Below are positions 45,677 to 55,728 of a DNA stretch of 64,000 bases, piece after piece. The first letter of the stretch is position 1. Each line of letters starts with the position of its first letter. The DNA is taken from positions 99,463 to 163,462 of the forward strand of contig NZ_FOOG01000005.1 of assembly GCF_900113125.1 (NCBI RefSeq), written 5' to 3'. The stretch is from Halobacillus alkaliphilus (GTDB lineage Bacteria; Bacillota; Bacilli; Bacillales; Halobacillaceae). A model generated the notes under the pieces. It did not search any database. It was not told where the DNA came from and saw nothing but the letters and a program-made list of their open reading frames with translations. The position numbers and the translations under genes were made by a program.

Positions 45677-47190
45677 ATCTATCAGAACTTTTAGCTTATC
45701 AGTCCCGTAAATATCCTCTGCAAGAGGGTTTGATTACTCCGACTACCCGTGTGACTTATAAGGAATGGAATTCTAAAGTAAATCAGTTTGCACATGCTTT
45801 AAGGAGGCTCGGTATTCAGCGAGCCGATAAAGTAATGATCCATATGCCGAATACGATTGAATTTGTCATCAGTTATTTTGCTGTTCACCGGATTGGGGCC
45901 ATTGCCGTGCCTGTGAATGCTCGATTAATCAACAGCGAGCTATCCTATATTTTTAATCATAGTGATACGACGTTCTTTCTGACTCATGAACTTCTATTTG
46001 AACAAGTCGCTGATCTGGTACACGAGAAAATAGGGACATTTATCAAAACAGGTTCAGCTACGGATGATTGGCTGTCATTTGAAGAATTGATGTCCTATGA
46101 AAGCGGGGTGGATATCGTGAACACAGTCGAGGAAGATGCAGAGGCTTCGATCCTCTATACTTCTGGTACAACCGGAAAACCGAAAGGAGTGGTCTTCACT
46201 CACCGCAATATTTTGACAGTAGCCCGAATGATGGCGGTGGAAATGGAGATGAAACCAGGGAGCCGTATGCTGCATATGATGCCGCTTAGTCATTCTGCGC
46301 CACTTCACCTTTTTATGGCTGCTGGAACGTATGTGGGTGCCGCTCATATTCTCGCTCCATCTTTTAGCCCGGAACTTTTACTTGAATTGGCTTCATCGGA
46401 ACGTTCTACTCATTTCTTCGGTGCACCGGTAGCTTATCTATTAACTGCCAAACACCCTAAGGTGACGGAGACCGACTTGTCTTGGATGAAATATTGGGTC
46501 TATGGTGGTGCTCCGTTATCAAGGAGTGAGGTACAGTTCATTCAGGAACAGCTGGACACAGAGCAATTATACTGTGTATATGGTTTAACGGAAGCGGGAC
46601 CTAATGGGTCACTGCTCTTACCGCTTGATCATGATGAGAAAGCAGGGAGTATTGGCCAGAGAGCAGCCTTAAATTGTGAGATGAAGGTAGTGGATGAGCA
46701 GGGAAATGAAACTGGAATAGATGAAGTAGGGGAAATCATTCTCCGTGGAGAAGGAACGATGAAAGGATATTATAAAGATGAAGTAAAAACAAAAGAAGCG
46801 CTGAAAGGCGGGTGGCTATACACTGGGGATCTGGCGCAAAGAGATCAGGATGGCTTTTATTGGGTAGTAGATCGTAAAAAAGACATCATTATCTCGGGTG
46901 GTTCGAATGTTTATCCTCGTGAAATCGAAGACGCGCTCCTCAGGCACCCACATGTACAGGATGCCGCCGTAATTGGTGTCCCTCACCCAGATTGGGGAGA
47001 AACCGTTAAAGCATTCATTGTTCATGACGGAACAATGCATCAACTTGCGGAAGACTGCAAGGAATACTTACGACATGAGATTGCAGATTATAAAATTCCG
47101 AAGATTTATGAAGGGATAAGTGAACTCCCTAGGAACGCTACAGGGAAATTAATGAAGAATCAGCTTCGTGACCAAATCCATAATCGGTAG
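45673..47190 (+). CDS. Acyl-CoA synthetase (AMP-forming, fatty-acid-CoA ligase-like)
   Basis: This 505-residue adenylate-forming enzyme activates a carboxylic acid to its CoA thioester. Motifs: P-loop ILYTSGTTGKPKGVVF (near 155-170), VYGLTEAGPNGS (A5, near 296), YTGDLAQRDQDGFYWVVDRKKD (A7-A8, about 375) and the catalytic lysine in PRNATGKLMKNQL near 490. Chain-length preference cannot be read off the sequence. GTG 45673 overlaps the merR stop (GTGA), with AGGGGAA upstream. It is followed at 11 bases by an acyl-CoA dehydrogenase gene, so a beta-oxidation-type pathway under the MerR protein is likely. Confidence 0.9.
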   Translation: MNLSELLAYQSRKYPLQEGLITPTTRVTYKEWNSKVNQFAHALRRLGIQRADKVMIHMPNTIEFVISYFAVHRIGAIAVPVNARLINSELSYIFNHSDTTFFLTHELLFEQVADLVHEKIGTFIKTGSATDDWLSFEELMSYESGVDIVNTVEEDAEASILYTSGTTGKPKGVVFTHRNILTVARMMAVEMEMKPGSRMLHMMPLSHSAPLHLFMAAGTYVGAAHILAPSFSPELLLELASSERSTHFFGAPVAYLLTAKHPKVTETDLSWMKYWVYGGAPLSRSEVQFIQEQLDTEQLYCVYGLTEAGPNGSLLLPLDHDEKAGSIGQRAALNCEMKVVDEQGNETGIDEVGEIILRGEGTMKGYYKDEVKTKEALKGGWLYTGDLAQRDQDGFYWVVDRKKDIIISGGSNVYPREIEDALLRHPHVQDAAVIGVPHPDWGETVKAFIVHDGTMHQLAEDCKEYLRHEIADYKIPKIYEGISELPRNATGKLMKNQLRDQIHNR

Positions 47191-47200
47191 GAGGAAAACT

Positions 47201-48862
47201 GTGAATTTTTATGAGGAAGATTCAAACCTGCAGATGATTTTAAAGGAATATTTGGACCCGCCATTATGGGAATGGGCTGATGAACAGCTGCAAGAATTTG
47301 GAGCTCTGTGCGCCGGTGAGATTGACAGACGGGCACGTCATACAGATCGCGAAGGCCAACCTAAGTTAATAAAATATGATAAGTTCGGGGAAGACCAATC
47401 GGAAGTGTGGTTAAATGAAGGCTATAAAAAAACGATTGCGGAAACATATGGAGCAGGAATTGTGGGATACATTCATAAAGATATACCAGAACTTGGACGT
47501 CCAGGCGGATACGTCTATTCCTTTGCTCAAGGTTACCTTCTATCGCAAGCGGAGACAGGGTTCTACTGTCCTGTCACATTGACCATGGCCACAGCTTACT
47601 TAATCGAACGTTATGCTTCTCAGGAATTAAAGGATAGATATCTTCCTCATGTCCTTTCTACAGGGGAAGTGGAATTATATGAAGGAGCGACATTTTTAAC
47701 AGAAAGGCAGGGTGGTTCGGATGTAGGTGCTAATGAAGTTAAAGCTTTTTCTGAAGAAAATCATTTCCTGATTTACGGGGAAAAATACTTTGCGAGTAAT
47801 GCTAGCGCATGCGGCATAGCGATGGTTCTCGCAAGGTTGGAAGATGCTCCTTCAGGCACGAAGGGACTCAGTTTATTCTTAGTTCCCTGGAGAAAAGACA
47901 ATGGGGATCTGAATGGTATTCAGATCCGCAGATTGAAAGACAAGCTTGGTGTTCGGGCTGTTCCATCTGCGGAGGTTGAATTCAGCGGGGCTGAAGCTTA
48001 TCTTATTGGCAAGCCAGAACAAGGTTTCTATTACATGATGGAAGCATTGAATTTATCCAGGGTGTGCAATGCTACAGCCTCTATCGGTATTATGAGGCGC
48101 GCTTACACAGAATCTTTGGATTACGCTAGTAAGCGGAAAACTTTTGGTAACAGGCTGATTGACTTTCCGATGATTAAGGATACCCTGGTCCGCTTGAGTG
48201 TAAAGCAGGAAATAGAAACAAGAGCGGTTTTTGACATGGTCAGTCATTTCGAAGAGTCTGTCTTAAGCAAGAACTCAACGCCTTCTTCAGAAGAAGTCAT
48301 GAACCGGCTCAAAATTGCAATTCTAAAAAAAGAAACGGCAGAGCAGGCGGTAGCATTTACACATGAAGCGATTGAATTACACGGCGGCAATGGATACATT
48401 GAGGACTTTGTAATGCCCAGGCTGCTGCGTGACGCGCAAGTGCTCACAGTCTGGGAAGGTACAGCAAATATACTGGGCCTTGAGGTCATACGTCTGTTAA
48501 ATAAATTTGAAGCTCATTCCTTTTTTTATGAAGAAATGATCCAGCGCCTTGAACAGGTCAATGGATTGGCTTCTCAAGTAGAGGTGGTAAAACAGGAAAT
48601 TAAATCCTTGGGAGATCAGGTTACAGATATTCTCAATCAATCATCAGATATTCAGACGTACTATAGTAAATCAATTGCCAGACAGATGGCATTAATTTAT
48701 GAAGCCGTTGTCGCTCTTGAAGCGGGAGGGAATGGAGGAAATGCGGAAAAAGTGGCTGAAATTTATGTTCAGCTTGCTTTTGGAGAGGAACAAGTGACAG
48801 GGGAGCCCTTGACGCTTCGCTACGCAAATGAATTACTGGATTTGCCGAAAGCCAGAGAATGA
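47201..48862 (+). CDS. Acyl-CoA dehydrogenase, AidB-like
   Basis: This FAD-dependent dehydrogenase has 553 residues, longer than the usual 380 and close to AidB-type proteins. Segments: EGATFLTERQGGSDVGANE (near 165-183), the FAD-binding YFASNASACGIAMVLAR, ELHGGNGYIEDFVMPRLLRD and VWEGTANILGLEVIR (near 425-439), all typical of AidB/acyl-CoA dehydrogenase 9-like enzymes. The extra C-terminal helical part (about 450-553) is also AidB-like. E. coli AidB belongs to the alkylation response, but the operon partner here favours acyl-CoA oxidation. GTG 47201 follows TAGGAGGAAAAC; the in-frame GTG at 47168 lies inside the previous gene. Confidence 0.87.
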   Translation: MNFYEEDSNLQMILKEYLDPPLWEWADEQLQEFGALCAGEIDRRARHTDREGQPKLIKYDKFGEDQSEVWLNEGYKKTIAETYGAGIVGYIHKDIPELGRPGGYVYSFAQGYLLSQAETGFYCPVTLTMATAYLIERYASQELKDRYLPHVLSTGEVELYEGATFLTERQGGSDVGANEVKAFSEENHFLIYGEKYFASNASACGIAMVLARLEDAPSGTKGLSLFLVPWRKDNGDLNGIQIRRLKDKLGVRAVPSAEVEFSGAEAYLIGKPEQGFYYMMEALNLSRVCNATASIGIMRRAYTESLDYASKRKTFGNRLIDFPMIKDTLVRLSVKQEIETRAVFDMVSHFEESVLSKNSTPSSEEVMNRLKIAILKKETAEQAVAFTHEAIELHGGNGYIEDFVMPRLLRDAQVLTVWEGTANILGLEVIRLLNKFEAHSFFYEEMIQRLEQVNGLASQVEVVKQEIKSLGDQVTDILNQSSDIQTYYSKSIARQMALIYEAVVALEAGGNGGNAEKVAEIYVQLAFGEEQVTGEPLTLRYANELLDLPKARE

Positions 48863-48870
48863 CCAACCAA

Positions 48871-48905
48871 AAGCTCCTATTTCCTATAGGAGCTTATTTT
48901 ATTGT
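48871..48905 (+). terminator. Rho-independent terminator of the merR operon
   Basis: AAGCTCCTAT pairs perfectly with ATAGGAGCTT around a TTCCT loop; the tail is ATTTTATT. Confidence 0.85.
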
Positions 48906-48910
48906 AGGAG

Positions 48911-49085
48911 TGAAGCGACCGAGGAGACTTGTGGTAAAAAGGAGGATCGACTAAAATCGCCACGTCCTGTTGGGGCCGCAGGAAAGCGAGTTGTTTCTGT
49001 AGCCGCCCTGATCTATTTATTAGCGACGGACCTAAGGTGTCTCGAAACTGAGTCTTCCACAATCCGGCTCGATAGTGTAGTAACA
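48911..49085. repeat. Second copy of the dispersed repeat family
   Basis: GAAGCGACCGAGGAGAC is the inverted form of a block in the 34554-34685 element. The following blocks match 34947-35075 in the same order: TCGACTAA-A/G-ATCGCCACGTCC; GGAAAGCGA; GGACCTAA; TCTCGAAACTG; TCTTC. This copy is shorter and lacks the 40-base segment around the CCCTGCGTCGTGCAGGG hairpin. No gene. Confidence 0.6.
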
Positions 49086-49296
49086 TTCTTATTAAATCTT
49101 CAGCAATGTGCAACATAAATTATAAAGGTATTTATCGTGATTCTTTAAACATCCTCACCTCTCAAATAAGACCGAAACTATTGTTTCTGCTATGATAAGG
49201 AGGGGAACATAAGGGAGAGATTGAGGATTGACGCTGTATCTTTATTTTGTTAGCATATTAGCAAGCTAAAGGATTTGTCGAAAGGAATGAATACCA
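49086..49296 (+). other. Upstream region of the his operon
   Basis: A possible promoter is TTGACG (49228-49233), 17 bases, TAGCAT (49251-49256). No T-box element was found, so the control seen in some his operons is not indicated here. Confidence 0.5.
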
Positions 49297-50481
49297 TTGG
49301 TTAAACGGTTAATGTTTGAAAAGCCACTGGGGATGCGCGACACGCTCCCTTTTTTTTATAATCAAAAGTCGAAAGCGAGAAGACAGTTATCAGAAGCCAT
49401 CTTGTCATATGGCTATTCGTTTATGGATACACCGCTTATGGAGTATCACGATACAGTAGGAAAAGTGAGTGCGACGCTGGATCAACAGTTATTCAAACTA
49501 CTGGACCAGCAAGGCCATACACTTGTACTCAGACCGGATATGACAGCGCCCATTGCTCGTGTAGCCGCTTCACAGTTAAAGAACGGAGAGTTTCCACTGC
49601 GTCTGGCTTACGACGGTCCTGTTTTTCGTGCACAGCAGGCTGAAGGTGGTAAACCTGCACAATTTGAGCAAGTAGGAACAGAATTGATTGGAGATCACTC
49701 CTCTTATGGGGACGCGGAAGTTATTGCCCTGCTTGTAGATTCACTTAAACAGACGGGCCTCGATAATTTTGTCATTACTGTCGGTCACATTGGATATGTA
49801 AAAGCATTTTTCAGTGATCTTCTCGGAGATGATGAAGAAACGATGGAAACTCTGCTTCATTATTTATATAGAAAAAATTATGTTGGATTTAGAGAATGTG
49901 TGAAGTCATTATCTATCTCGGGAGATAAAAAACAGGCGCTACTTGAACTGCTCTCTCTGCGAGGCGGAGAAGAAATTTTTGAAGCCAGTCGTTCCCTGGC
50001 ACGAAATCAGTCGTGTATGCAGGCAGTCAATGAATTGAAACAGCTCTATCGTTTATTAAAAGTGAACGGCGTAGAAGACTACATTCAGTTTGACTTAAAT
50101 TTGATCAGCCATATGGAATATTACACCGGCATTCTTTTCGAAGGTTATGCACCAAATCTAGGTGCTCTGCTTTGTAATGGTGGACGCTATGACACCTTGC
50201 TCCCATCTTTTGAACTAAATGCATCCGCTACAGGTTTTGCTGTCCATTTAGAGCGCCTGGTAGAAGCACTGAATGATTTTGAGGATCAGGATGAACGGAT
50301 CGGTATTATTGTAGACGACGATTCGTATGCAAAGGGAAAAAGAAAGGCAGATGAATATCGAAAAGAAGGACGCGCGGTTCTTCTCCAGCATGTTGATCAA
50401 ATACCGGATCTTCCTGCTTTTTACTCACAATTAGCTAATACAATTGATTTTACTCAGGTAGGAGGTGGTCAGGATGAATAA
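49297..50481 (+). CDS. hisZ: ATP phosphoribosyltransferase regulatory subunit HisZ
   Basis: This 394-residue protein resembles histidyl-tRNA synthetase and is the regulatory partner of the short form of HisG in the first step of histidine synthesis. Motifs: [11 protein letters not shown] near the N-terminus, [16 protein letters not shown] (class II motif 2-like, near 87) and [16 protein letters not shown] 49297 is 10 bases after AAAGGA. ATG 49312 is an alternative that would begin MFEKPLG. It is first of eight his genes with overlaps or very short gaps. A separate HisZ requires a short HisG, which is what follows. Confidence 0.93.
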   Translation: MVKRLMFEKPLGMRDTLPFFYNQKSKARRQLSEAILSYGYSFMDTPLMEYHDTVGKVSATLDQQLFKLLDQQGHTLVLRPDMTAPIARVAASQLKNGEFPLRLAYDGPVFRAQQAEGGKPAQFEQVGTELIGDHSSYGDAEVIALLVDSLKQTGLDNFVITVGHIGYVKAFFSDLLGDDEETMETLLHYLYRKNYVGFRECVKSLSISGDKKQALLELLSLRGGEEIFEASRSLARNQSCMQAVNELKQLYRLLKVNGVEDYIQFDLNLISHMEYYTGILFEGYAPNLGALLCNGGRYDTLLPSFELNASATGFAVHLERLVEALNDFEDQDERIGIIVDDDSYAKGKRKADEYRKEGRAVLLQHVDQIPDLPAFYSQLANTIDFTQVGGGQDE

Positions 50482-51109
50482 ACGTCTGACAATCGCTATG
50501 CCCAAAGGCCGGATATATGAGGAAGCAGCTGAGCTGATGAAAAGGGCCGGTTATGACTTGGGAGCAGATCTTGAAGAGTCCCGGAAGCTTATCCTTGAAT
50601 TTCCTGAGCAAAATATTCGTGTGATGATGGCCAAGCCGATGGACGTAGTTACCTATGTAGAATATGGCGCCGCTGATCTTGGGATTGCTGGAAAAGATGT
50701 GCTTCTGGAACAGGATCGTGATGTCTATGAAGTACTCGATTTAAAAATCAGTCCGTGTTATGTAGCCGTTGCAGGCGTACCGGATCAGCCTCTCAGCCGG
50801 ATTGCACCAAAGATTGCCACTAAATATCCGAAAGTGGCTTCCGATTATTTTCGTGAACAGGGTGAGCAGATTGAAATAATTCCGCTCAATGGTTCGATTG
50901 AACTGGCGCCGCTAATTGGGCTGGCCGACCGAATCGTTGACATTGTTTCTACAGGCAGGACTTTAAAAGAGAATGGTCTGGTGGAATATGAAAAGATCGC
51001 CGACATCACTTCTCGATTAATTGTAAATCCAGTTAGCTATCGCTTGAAAAATGAAGAAATTGAACATATGGTGACAAACCTCAGTGACGTCATGGAGGGA
51101 ATAAAGTAA
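50474..51109 (+). CDS. hisG: ATP phosphoribosyltransferase, short form
   Basis: This 211-residue catalytic subunit joins ATP and PRPP to start histidine synthesis. It lacks the C-terminal regulatory domain of the long form, consistent with hisZ upstream. Segments: [12 protein letters not shown] (near 6), [10 protein letters not shown] and the PRPP-binding loop [20 protein letters not shown] (near 150-169). ATG 50474 follows GTAGGAGGTGGTC. It overlaps hisZ by eight bases and hisD by one. Confidence 0.96.
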   Translation: MNKRLTIAMPKGRIYEEAAELMKRAGYDLGADLEESRKLILEFPEQNIRVMMAKPMDVVTYVEYGAADLGIAGKDVLLEQDRDVYEVLDLKISPCYVAVAGVPDQPLSRIAPKIATKYPKVASDYFREQGEQIEIIPLNGSIELAPLIGLADRIVDIVSTGRTLKENGLVEYEKIADITSRLIVNPVSYRLKNEEIEHMVTNLSDVMEGIK

Positions 51110-52383
51110 TGAAAATTATTCGAAAAAGTGACCGTGTTTCGTTACGTCGCCGAGTGGAGCAAGGAACAGAGGAACAGAGAAAAACCGTTCAGACGATTAT
51201 TGGTGATGTGAAAGCTCAGGGAGACAAAGCCGTACTTAATTACACAGAACGCTTCGACGGGGTAAAGATCGATCAATACAAAGTTTCACCACAAGAATTT
51301 GAAGAAGCATATGAAGCGCTTGATGGGGAATTTGTAGAGATCCTTCAAGAAGCAGCGACCAATATACGCAAATTTCATGAAAAACAGCGACCTGCTTCCT
51401 GGTTTGATGCATCAGAGGATGGTACAATTTTGGGCCAGAAAATCACCGCTATTGAAGCGGCAGGGGTGTATGTACCTGGAGGCACAGCAGCTTATCCGTC
51501 TTCTGTATTTATGAATGTCATTCCGGCTCAGGTAGCGGGAGTGGAAAAGATCGTCATGGTCACTCCCCCTGGAAAAGATGGTAAGGTTCCGGATGGTGTA
51601 TTACTTGCCGCTCATATTCTAGGCGTTGAGGACGTTTATAAAGTTGGCGGTGCCCAGGCGATTGCAGCCCTGGCTTATGGGACGGAGTCCGTTCCTGCTG
51701 TAGATAAAATAACTGGACCAGGAAATGTATTTGTGGCCCTTGCGAAAAGGGAAGTCTTCGGCGATGTAGACATCGATATGATTGCTGGTCCCAGTGAAAT
51801 TGCTATATTGGCTGATGACACTGCCCTGGCTTCTGAAGTAGCCGCTGATCTTCTGTCTCAAGCTGAGCACGATGCACGTTCCTCCAGTGTTCTTGTAACA
51901 ACGAGTCAGCAGCTTGCCGAACAGGTGCAGCAACAAGTGAAGGACCAATTAGAGGAACTGCCTCGTGCTGAGATTGCCCGTAAAAGCGTGGAGGATTACG
52001 GAATGATTCTCTTATGCGAAACGTGGGGCGAAGCTATTACTACAGTAAATGAAATCGCTCCTGAACACTTGGAAATTGTAACAGACGACCCTTTTCAGCA
52101 CTTAGGTAAAATTAAAAATGCTGGTGCTATTTTCCTCGGACCTTATAGCAGCGAACCTGTAGGTGATTATTTTGCCGGGCCGAATCATGTACTTCCGACG
52201 AACGGTACGGCTCGCTTTTCCAGTCCTTTGAATGTAGACGATTTTCTTAAGAAGTCGAGTGTTATTTCTTACAGTTCCGAAGCGCTGAAAAAACATGGGG
52301 ATAAGATTGCCCGTTTTGCCAGACTGGAAGGGTTAGAAGCACATGCAAAAGCAATTGATACGAGGAAGGAGAGATGGAAATGA
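51109..52383 (+). CDS. hisD: Histidinol dehydrogenase
   Basis: This 424-residue zinc enzyme catalyses the last two oxidations, from histidinol to histidine, with NAD. Segments: AGVYVPGGTAAYPSSVFMN near 121, KITGPGNVFVALAK near 201, DMIAGPSEIAILAD (family signature), LSQAEHDARSS and HVLPTNGTARFSSPLNVDDF near 363. The start is ATG 51109, overlapping the hisG stop by one base. The stop overlaps hisB by four bases (ATGA). Confidence 0.97.
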   Translation: MKIIRKSDRVSLRRRVEQGTEEQRKTVQTIIGDVKAQGDKAVLNYTERFDGVKIDQYKVSPQEFEEAYEALDGEFVEILQEAATNIRKFHEKQRPASWFDASEDGTILGQKITAIEAAGVYVPGGTAAYPSSVFMNVIPAQVAGVEKIVMVTPPGKDGKVPDGVLLAAHILGVEDVYKVGGAQAIAALAYGTESVPAVDKITGPGNVFVALAKREVFGDVDIDMIAGPSEIAILADDTALASEVAADLLSQAEHDARSSSVLVTTSQQLAEQVQQQVKDQLEELPRAEIARKSVEDYGMILLCETWGEAITTVNEIAPEHLEIVTDDPFQHLGKIKNAGAIFLGPYSSEPVGDYFAGPNHVLPTNGTARFSSPLNVDDFLKKSSVISYSSEALKKHGDKIARFARLEGLEAHAKAIDTRKERWK

Positions 52384-52973
52384 CCAATGAAAGGTACGCT
52401 GAAATTGTACGTAAAACGCGAGAAACGAACATTGAACTTGGCATTTCCGTTGATGGTGCTGGTAAAGCAGATCTGGATGTGCAGGTCCCTTTTTTAGCTC
52501 ATATGCTCGAGCTTTTTGCAAAGCATGGTTTATTTAACCTTTCCGTTAAAGGACATGGGGATGTCGAAGTCGATGATCACCACTTGACTGAGGATATTGG
52601 TATTTGTCTGGGCCAGGCATTCCGGGAAGCATTGGGAGACAAGTTTGGGATGAAAAGGTATGGTTCGATGACCCTTCCTATGGATGAGACTCTTGTTACA
52701 GTAGCGGTGGATCTTAGTGACCGTCCGCATCTGGAGTGGAAAGCGGAATTACCTAAAGACCGCCTGGGTACCTTTGACACGGAAAATGTACATGAGTTTT
52801 TTTGGAAATTTGCGGTAGAAGCAAGAATGAACCTTCATATTGTGCTTCACCATGGGCATAACACGCACCATATTGTCGAAGCCATGTTTAAAGCACTTGC
52901 TCGTGCGCTTGACGAAGCAACTCAAATTGACCCCAGGGTCAAAGGAGTGCCAAGTACGAAAGGAAGTTTATAA
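52380..52973 (+). CDS. hisB: Imidazoleglycerol-phosphate dehydratase
   Basis: This 197-residue manganese enzyme dehydrates imidazoleglycerol phosphate. The two His-rich metal sites are DDHHLTEDIGI near 64 and HHGHNTHHIVEAMFKALARAL near 160 (twofold repeat). It is the single-domain form, so histidinol phosphatase is encoded elsewhere. ATG 52380 lies 8 bases after AAGGAG and is preferred to ATG 52374, which leaves two bases. It is joined to hisD by an ATGA overlap and to hisH with no gap. Confidence 0.97.
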   Translation: MTNERYAEIVRKTRETNIELGISVDGAGKADLDVQVPFLAHMLELFAKHGLFNLSVKGHGDVEVDDHHLTEDIGICLGQAFREALGDKFGMKRYGSMTLPMDETLVTVAVDLSDRPHLEWKAELPKDRLGTFDTENVHEFFWKFAVEARMNLHIVLHHGHNTHHIVEAMFKALARALDEATQIDPRVKGVPSTKGSL

Positions 52974-53603
52974 ATGATAGGAATTATAGATTATGGTATG
53001 GGAAATCTATTCAGTGTTTCTAAAGCTTTAGAGCGTTTAAAAGTTCCTTATATATTTGGTGAACGTCCTGCCGAAATTGAGAATTGTGATGGATACATTC
53101 TGCCGGGTGTTGGTGCTTTTCCTGATGCTATGAAAGCACTGGAAGAACACGGCTTCATCCCTTTCATAAAAGAAAAAGTCAAAGCAGGTGTACCGATTTA
53201 CGGAATTTGCTTAGGCATGCAATTGTTATTTGAAGCCAGTGAGGAAGGCGGAGAAACTGAAGGACTGGGTCTCTTTCCGGGCAAAATTGTAAGATTTCCA
53301 GGTGTGAATGAACAGGGGAAATCCTATAAGGTACCTCATATGGGCTGGAATAAGATGAACCTTCTTCAGCCTGAAGAGCCGCTGCTTTCCGATGTGAAAG
53401 AAGACTATGTTTATTTTGTTCATTCCTTTGTCGTACAGACCTCTGATCCATCTATCCTCTATGCAACAGCCGATTATCACCTGGAAGTACCGGCCATCGT
53501 AGGTCGTAATAACCTGGTAGCGAGTCAGTTTCATCCTGAAAAAAGCGGGAGAGCCGGCATGCAGCTTTTAGAGAATTTTTGCAAAGTAATGGTCAAACAG
53601 TGA
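52974..53603 (+). CDS. hisH: Imidazole glycerol phosphate synthase, glutaminase subunit HisH
   Basis: This 209-residue class I glutamine amidotransferase supplies ammonia to HisF. The nucleophile cysteine lies in YGICLGMQLLF near residue 82. The other triad members are the His and Glu of SQFHPEKSG near 185. The oxyanion/GVGAF segment LPGVGAFPDAM is near 45. The start is ATG 52974, directly after the hisB stop, with GAAAGGAAG in the hisB end as ribosome site. Confidence 0.97.
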   Translation: MIGIIDYGMGNLFSVSKALERLKVPYIFGERPAEIENCDGYILPGVGAFPDAMKALEEHGFIPFIKEKVKAGVPIYGICLGMQLLFEASEEGGETEGLGLFPGKIVRFPGVNEQGKSYKVPHMGWNKMNLLQPEEPLLSDVKEDYVYFVHSFVVQTSDPSILYATADYHLEVPAIVGRNNLVASQFHPEKSGRAGMQLLENFCKVMVKQ

Positions 53604-53616
53604 GGAGTTTTTTGAG

Positions 53617-54348
53617 ATGAGTTTTACAATTTATCCAGCAATTGATATGCGTAATGGAAAATGCGTCCGCCTTGAGCAGGGAGACTTTGATAAGGAAACC
53701 GTGTATGGGGAAGACCCGTATGAAGTGGCCCGTGAGTTCTCCGATAAAGGTGCTTCCTGGATTCATATGGTCGACCTTGATGGGGCAAAAGAAGGTTCAA
53801 GAAAAAATGCGGAGCACGTACTTCGTGCAGCGAAGGAATTGCCTTCACATGTACAGATTGGCGGAGGGATTCGCAGTGAAGAAGATGTACGTTTCTATTT
53901 GGAGCAGGGCGTAGATCGAGTGATCATCGGTTCACTTGCGGTTCGTGATTTAGAATTAACGAAATCTCTTCTTCATAATTTTGGAGAGCGTATCGTCATC
54001 GGGCTCGATGCACGAGATGGCTACGTGTCTACAGCAGGTTGGCTTGAGAGTTCTCAAATACAGGCAGTTGATTTAGGCCGTGAATTAGCCGAGGCAGGAG
54101 CAAGGACATTTATTTACACCGATATTGCGAAAGATGGCATGTTGTCTGGACCTAATGTGAAAGAAATTGTTCGATTAGCGGATGAAACGAAGGTTAATGT
54201 TATTGCCTCAGGAGGGATCCAGGGGCTGAGCGATTTAGAAATACTTAAGAACTACCAGGGCCGTCACGTTATTGGTTCCATTGTTGGAAAAGCCCTTTAT
54301 ACTGATCGTTTCACGCTCTCTCAAGCTCTTGAATTGGAGGAAAGCTGA
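53617..54348 (+). CDS. hisA: ProFAR isomerase HisA
   Basis: This 243-residue TIM-barrel isomerase opens the ribose of ProFAR (Amadori rearrangement). The catalytic Asp at the N-terminus is in [18 protein letters not shown] (near 5-22), the second Asp in [14 protein letters not shown] near 168. The phosphate-binding segments are [13 protein letters not shown] and [14 protein letters not shown]. The start is ATG 53617 after GTGAGGAG. It overlaps hisF by one base. Confidence 0.97.
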   Translation: MSFTIYPAIDMRNGKCVRLEQGDFDKETVYGEDPYEVAREFSDKGASWIHMVDLDGAKEGSRKNAEHVLRAAKELPSHVQIGGGIRSEEDVRFYLEQGVDRVIIGSLAVRDLELTKSLLHNFGERIVIGLDARDGYVSTAGWLESSQIQAVDLGRELAEAGARTFIYTDIAKDGMLSGPNVKEIVRLADETKVNVIASGGIQGLSDLEILKNYQGRHVIGSIVGKALYTDRFTLSQALELEES

Positions 54349-55106
54349 TGTTATCCAAACGAATTATTCCATGTCTGGATGTGAAGGAAGGACGAGTAGT
54401 GAAAGGGATTCAATTCGTCGATATTCGTGATGCCGGAGATCCCGTAGAGCTTGCAAAGGTTTATGACGAGCAGGGAGCGGACGAACTGGTTTTTCTAGAC
54501 ATATCAGCTACTCATGAAGGAAAGAAAACTATGATTGATGTCGTACGCTCGGTGGCTTCAGAGCTGGCAATTCCTTTTACAGTCGGAGGGGGAATCCGCT
54601 CACTCGAAGATATTAAAGAAACTTTGAGAAACGGGGCGGATAAAGTTTCTTTAAATTCTTCAGCGGTGAACCGCCCGGAACTGCTTACAGAAGGAGCGGA
54701 TTATTTTGGCAGCCAGTGTATTGTTGTTGCGATTGACGCTCGTTTTGATGAAGAGTGGGGCACATGGCGTGTCTACACCCGCGGAGGACGTACCCCTTCT
54801 GAGTGGAAAGTGACCGAATGGGCTGAGGAAGCAGTGCGCCGTGGAGCTGGAGAAATCCTGCTGACATCTATGAATAAAGATGGTGAAAAAACAGGCTTTG
54901 ATCTTCCCTTATTGGAGGCAGTACAGGACGTCGTAAACGTACCAGTCATTGCTTCAGGTGGAGCTGGGTCCAGTGAACATTTCTATGATGTATTTACAGA
55001 AGTCGATGCGGATGCCGCTTTAGCTGCGTCGATTTTCCATTATAAAGAAACGTCAGTTGCGAATGTGAAAGCATATTTGAAGGAGAAAGGGGTAATCGTG
55101 AGATGA
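54348..55106 (+). CDS. hisF: Imidazole glycerol phosphate synthase cyclase subunit HisF
   Basis: This 252-residue TIM-barrel cyclase uses HisH ammonia to form imidazoleglycerol phosphate and AICAR. Catalytic Asp in [14 protein letters not shown] (near 7-20) and in [13 protein letters not shown] near 129-140. Phosphate loops [12 protein letters not shown] and [13 protein letters not shown]. The start is ATG 54348, overlapping hisA by one base. The stop overlaps hisI by four bases. Confidence 0.97.
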   Translation: MLSKRIIPCLDVKEGRVVKGIQFVDIRDAGDPVELAKVYDEQGADELVFLDISATHEGKKTMIDVVRSVASELAIPFTVGGGIRSLEDIKETLRNGADKVSLNSSAVNRPELLTEGADYFGSQCIVVAIDARFDEEWGTWRVYTRGGRTPSEWKVTEWAEEAVRRGAGEILLTSMNKDGEKTGFDLPLLEAVQDVVNVPVIASGGAGSSEHFYDVFTEVDADAALAASIFHYKETSVANVKAYLKEKGVIVR

Positions 55107-55726
55107 ATGTAAATGATCTACAATTCGATGAACAAGGACTTGTCCCAGCTATTGTGCAGGATGCGCGTTCAAAGGCTGTATTAACGCTTGCCTATATGAG
55201 TAAAGAATCATTAGAAAAAACATTGGAAATGGGGGAAACCGTTTTTTTCAGCCGCTCTCGTCAAGAGTTGTGGCATAAAGGAGAAACCTCTGGCAATACA
55301 CAAAAAGTAACGAGCATCCATTTCGATTGTGATCAGGATGCTTTACTTGTGCAAGTCGTTCCAAATGGACCTGCATGCCATAAAGGTGATTACAGCTGCT
55401 TCTCCGAATCATTAACCGACACGGAAGGACATGTGAAAGAGAATCGCTATCAAATTCTGGACCAGCTACAAAGTACACTTGCCGAACGGAAATCTACACT
55501 TCCAGAAGGTTCTTATACAGCCAAACTATTCAATGAAGGCGTAGACCGGATTGCTAAGAAAATTGGAGAGGAAGCGGGAGAAGTGATCATTGCAGCTAAA
55601 AATGATGATCCAGAAGAAATGGCTATGGAATCAGCAGATTTGCTTTTCCACTTACTTGTTATTCTGACTGATCGTGGAGTCCCACTTGATGACGTACTAT
55701 CGGTTCTGGAAGAACGCCACTCTTAA
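55103..55726 (+). CDS. hisI: Bifunctional phosphoribosyl-AMP cyclohydrolase / phosphoribosyl-ATP pyrophosphatase
   Basis: This 207-residue fusion carries out steps 2 and 3 of histidine synthesis. The N-terminal cyclohydrolase domain (about 1-110) has [29 protein letters not shown] and the zinc cysteines of [11 protein letters not shown]. The C-terminal pyrophosphatase (about 115-207) has [20 protein letters not shown] and [13 protein letters not shown]. The start is ATG 55103. It is the last gene of hisZGDBHAFI. hisC is not in the operon. No terminator of the standard type follows, so transcription may run on. Confidence 0.97.
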   Translation: MNVNDLQFDEQGLVPAIVQDARSKAVLTLAYMSKESLEKTLEMGETVFFSRSRQELWHKGETSGNTQKVTSIHFDCDQDALLVQVVPNGPACHKGDYSCFSESLTDTEGHVKENRYQILDQLQSTLAERKSTLPEGSYTAKLFNEGVDRIAKKIGEEAGEVIIAAKNDDPEEMAMESADLLFHLLVILTDRGVPLDDVLSVLEERHS

Positions 55727-55728
55727 AA

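Noticed and set aside
48828..49118. Frames on both strands over the second repeat copy
   Set aside because: They run from the end of the dehydrogenase gene across a terminator and repeat, with no start signals.
49086..49296. T-box riboswitch before hisZ
   Set aside because: No AGGGTGG-type core, specifier stem or associated terminator was found.
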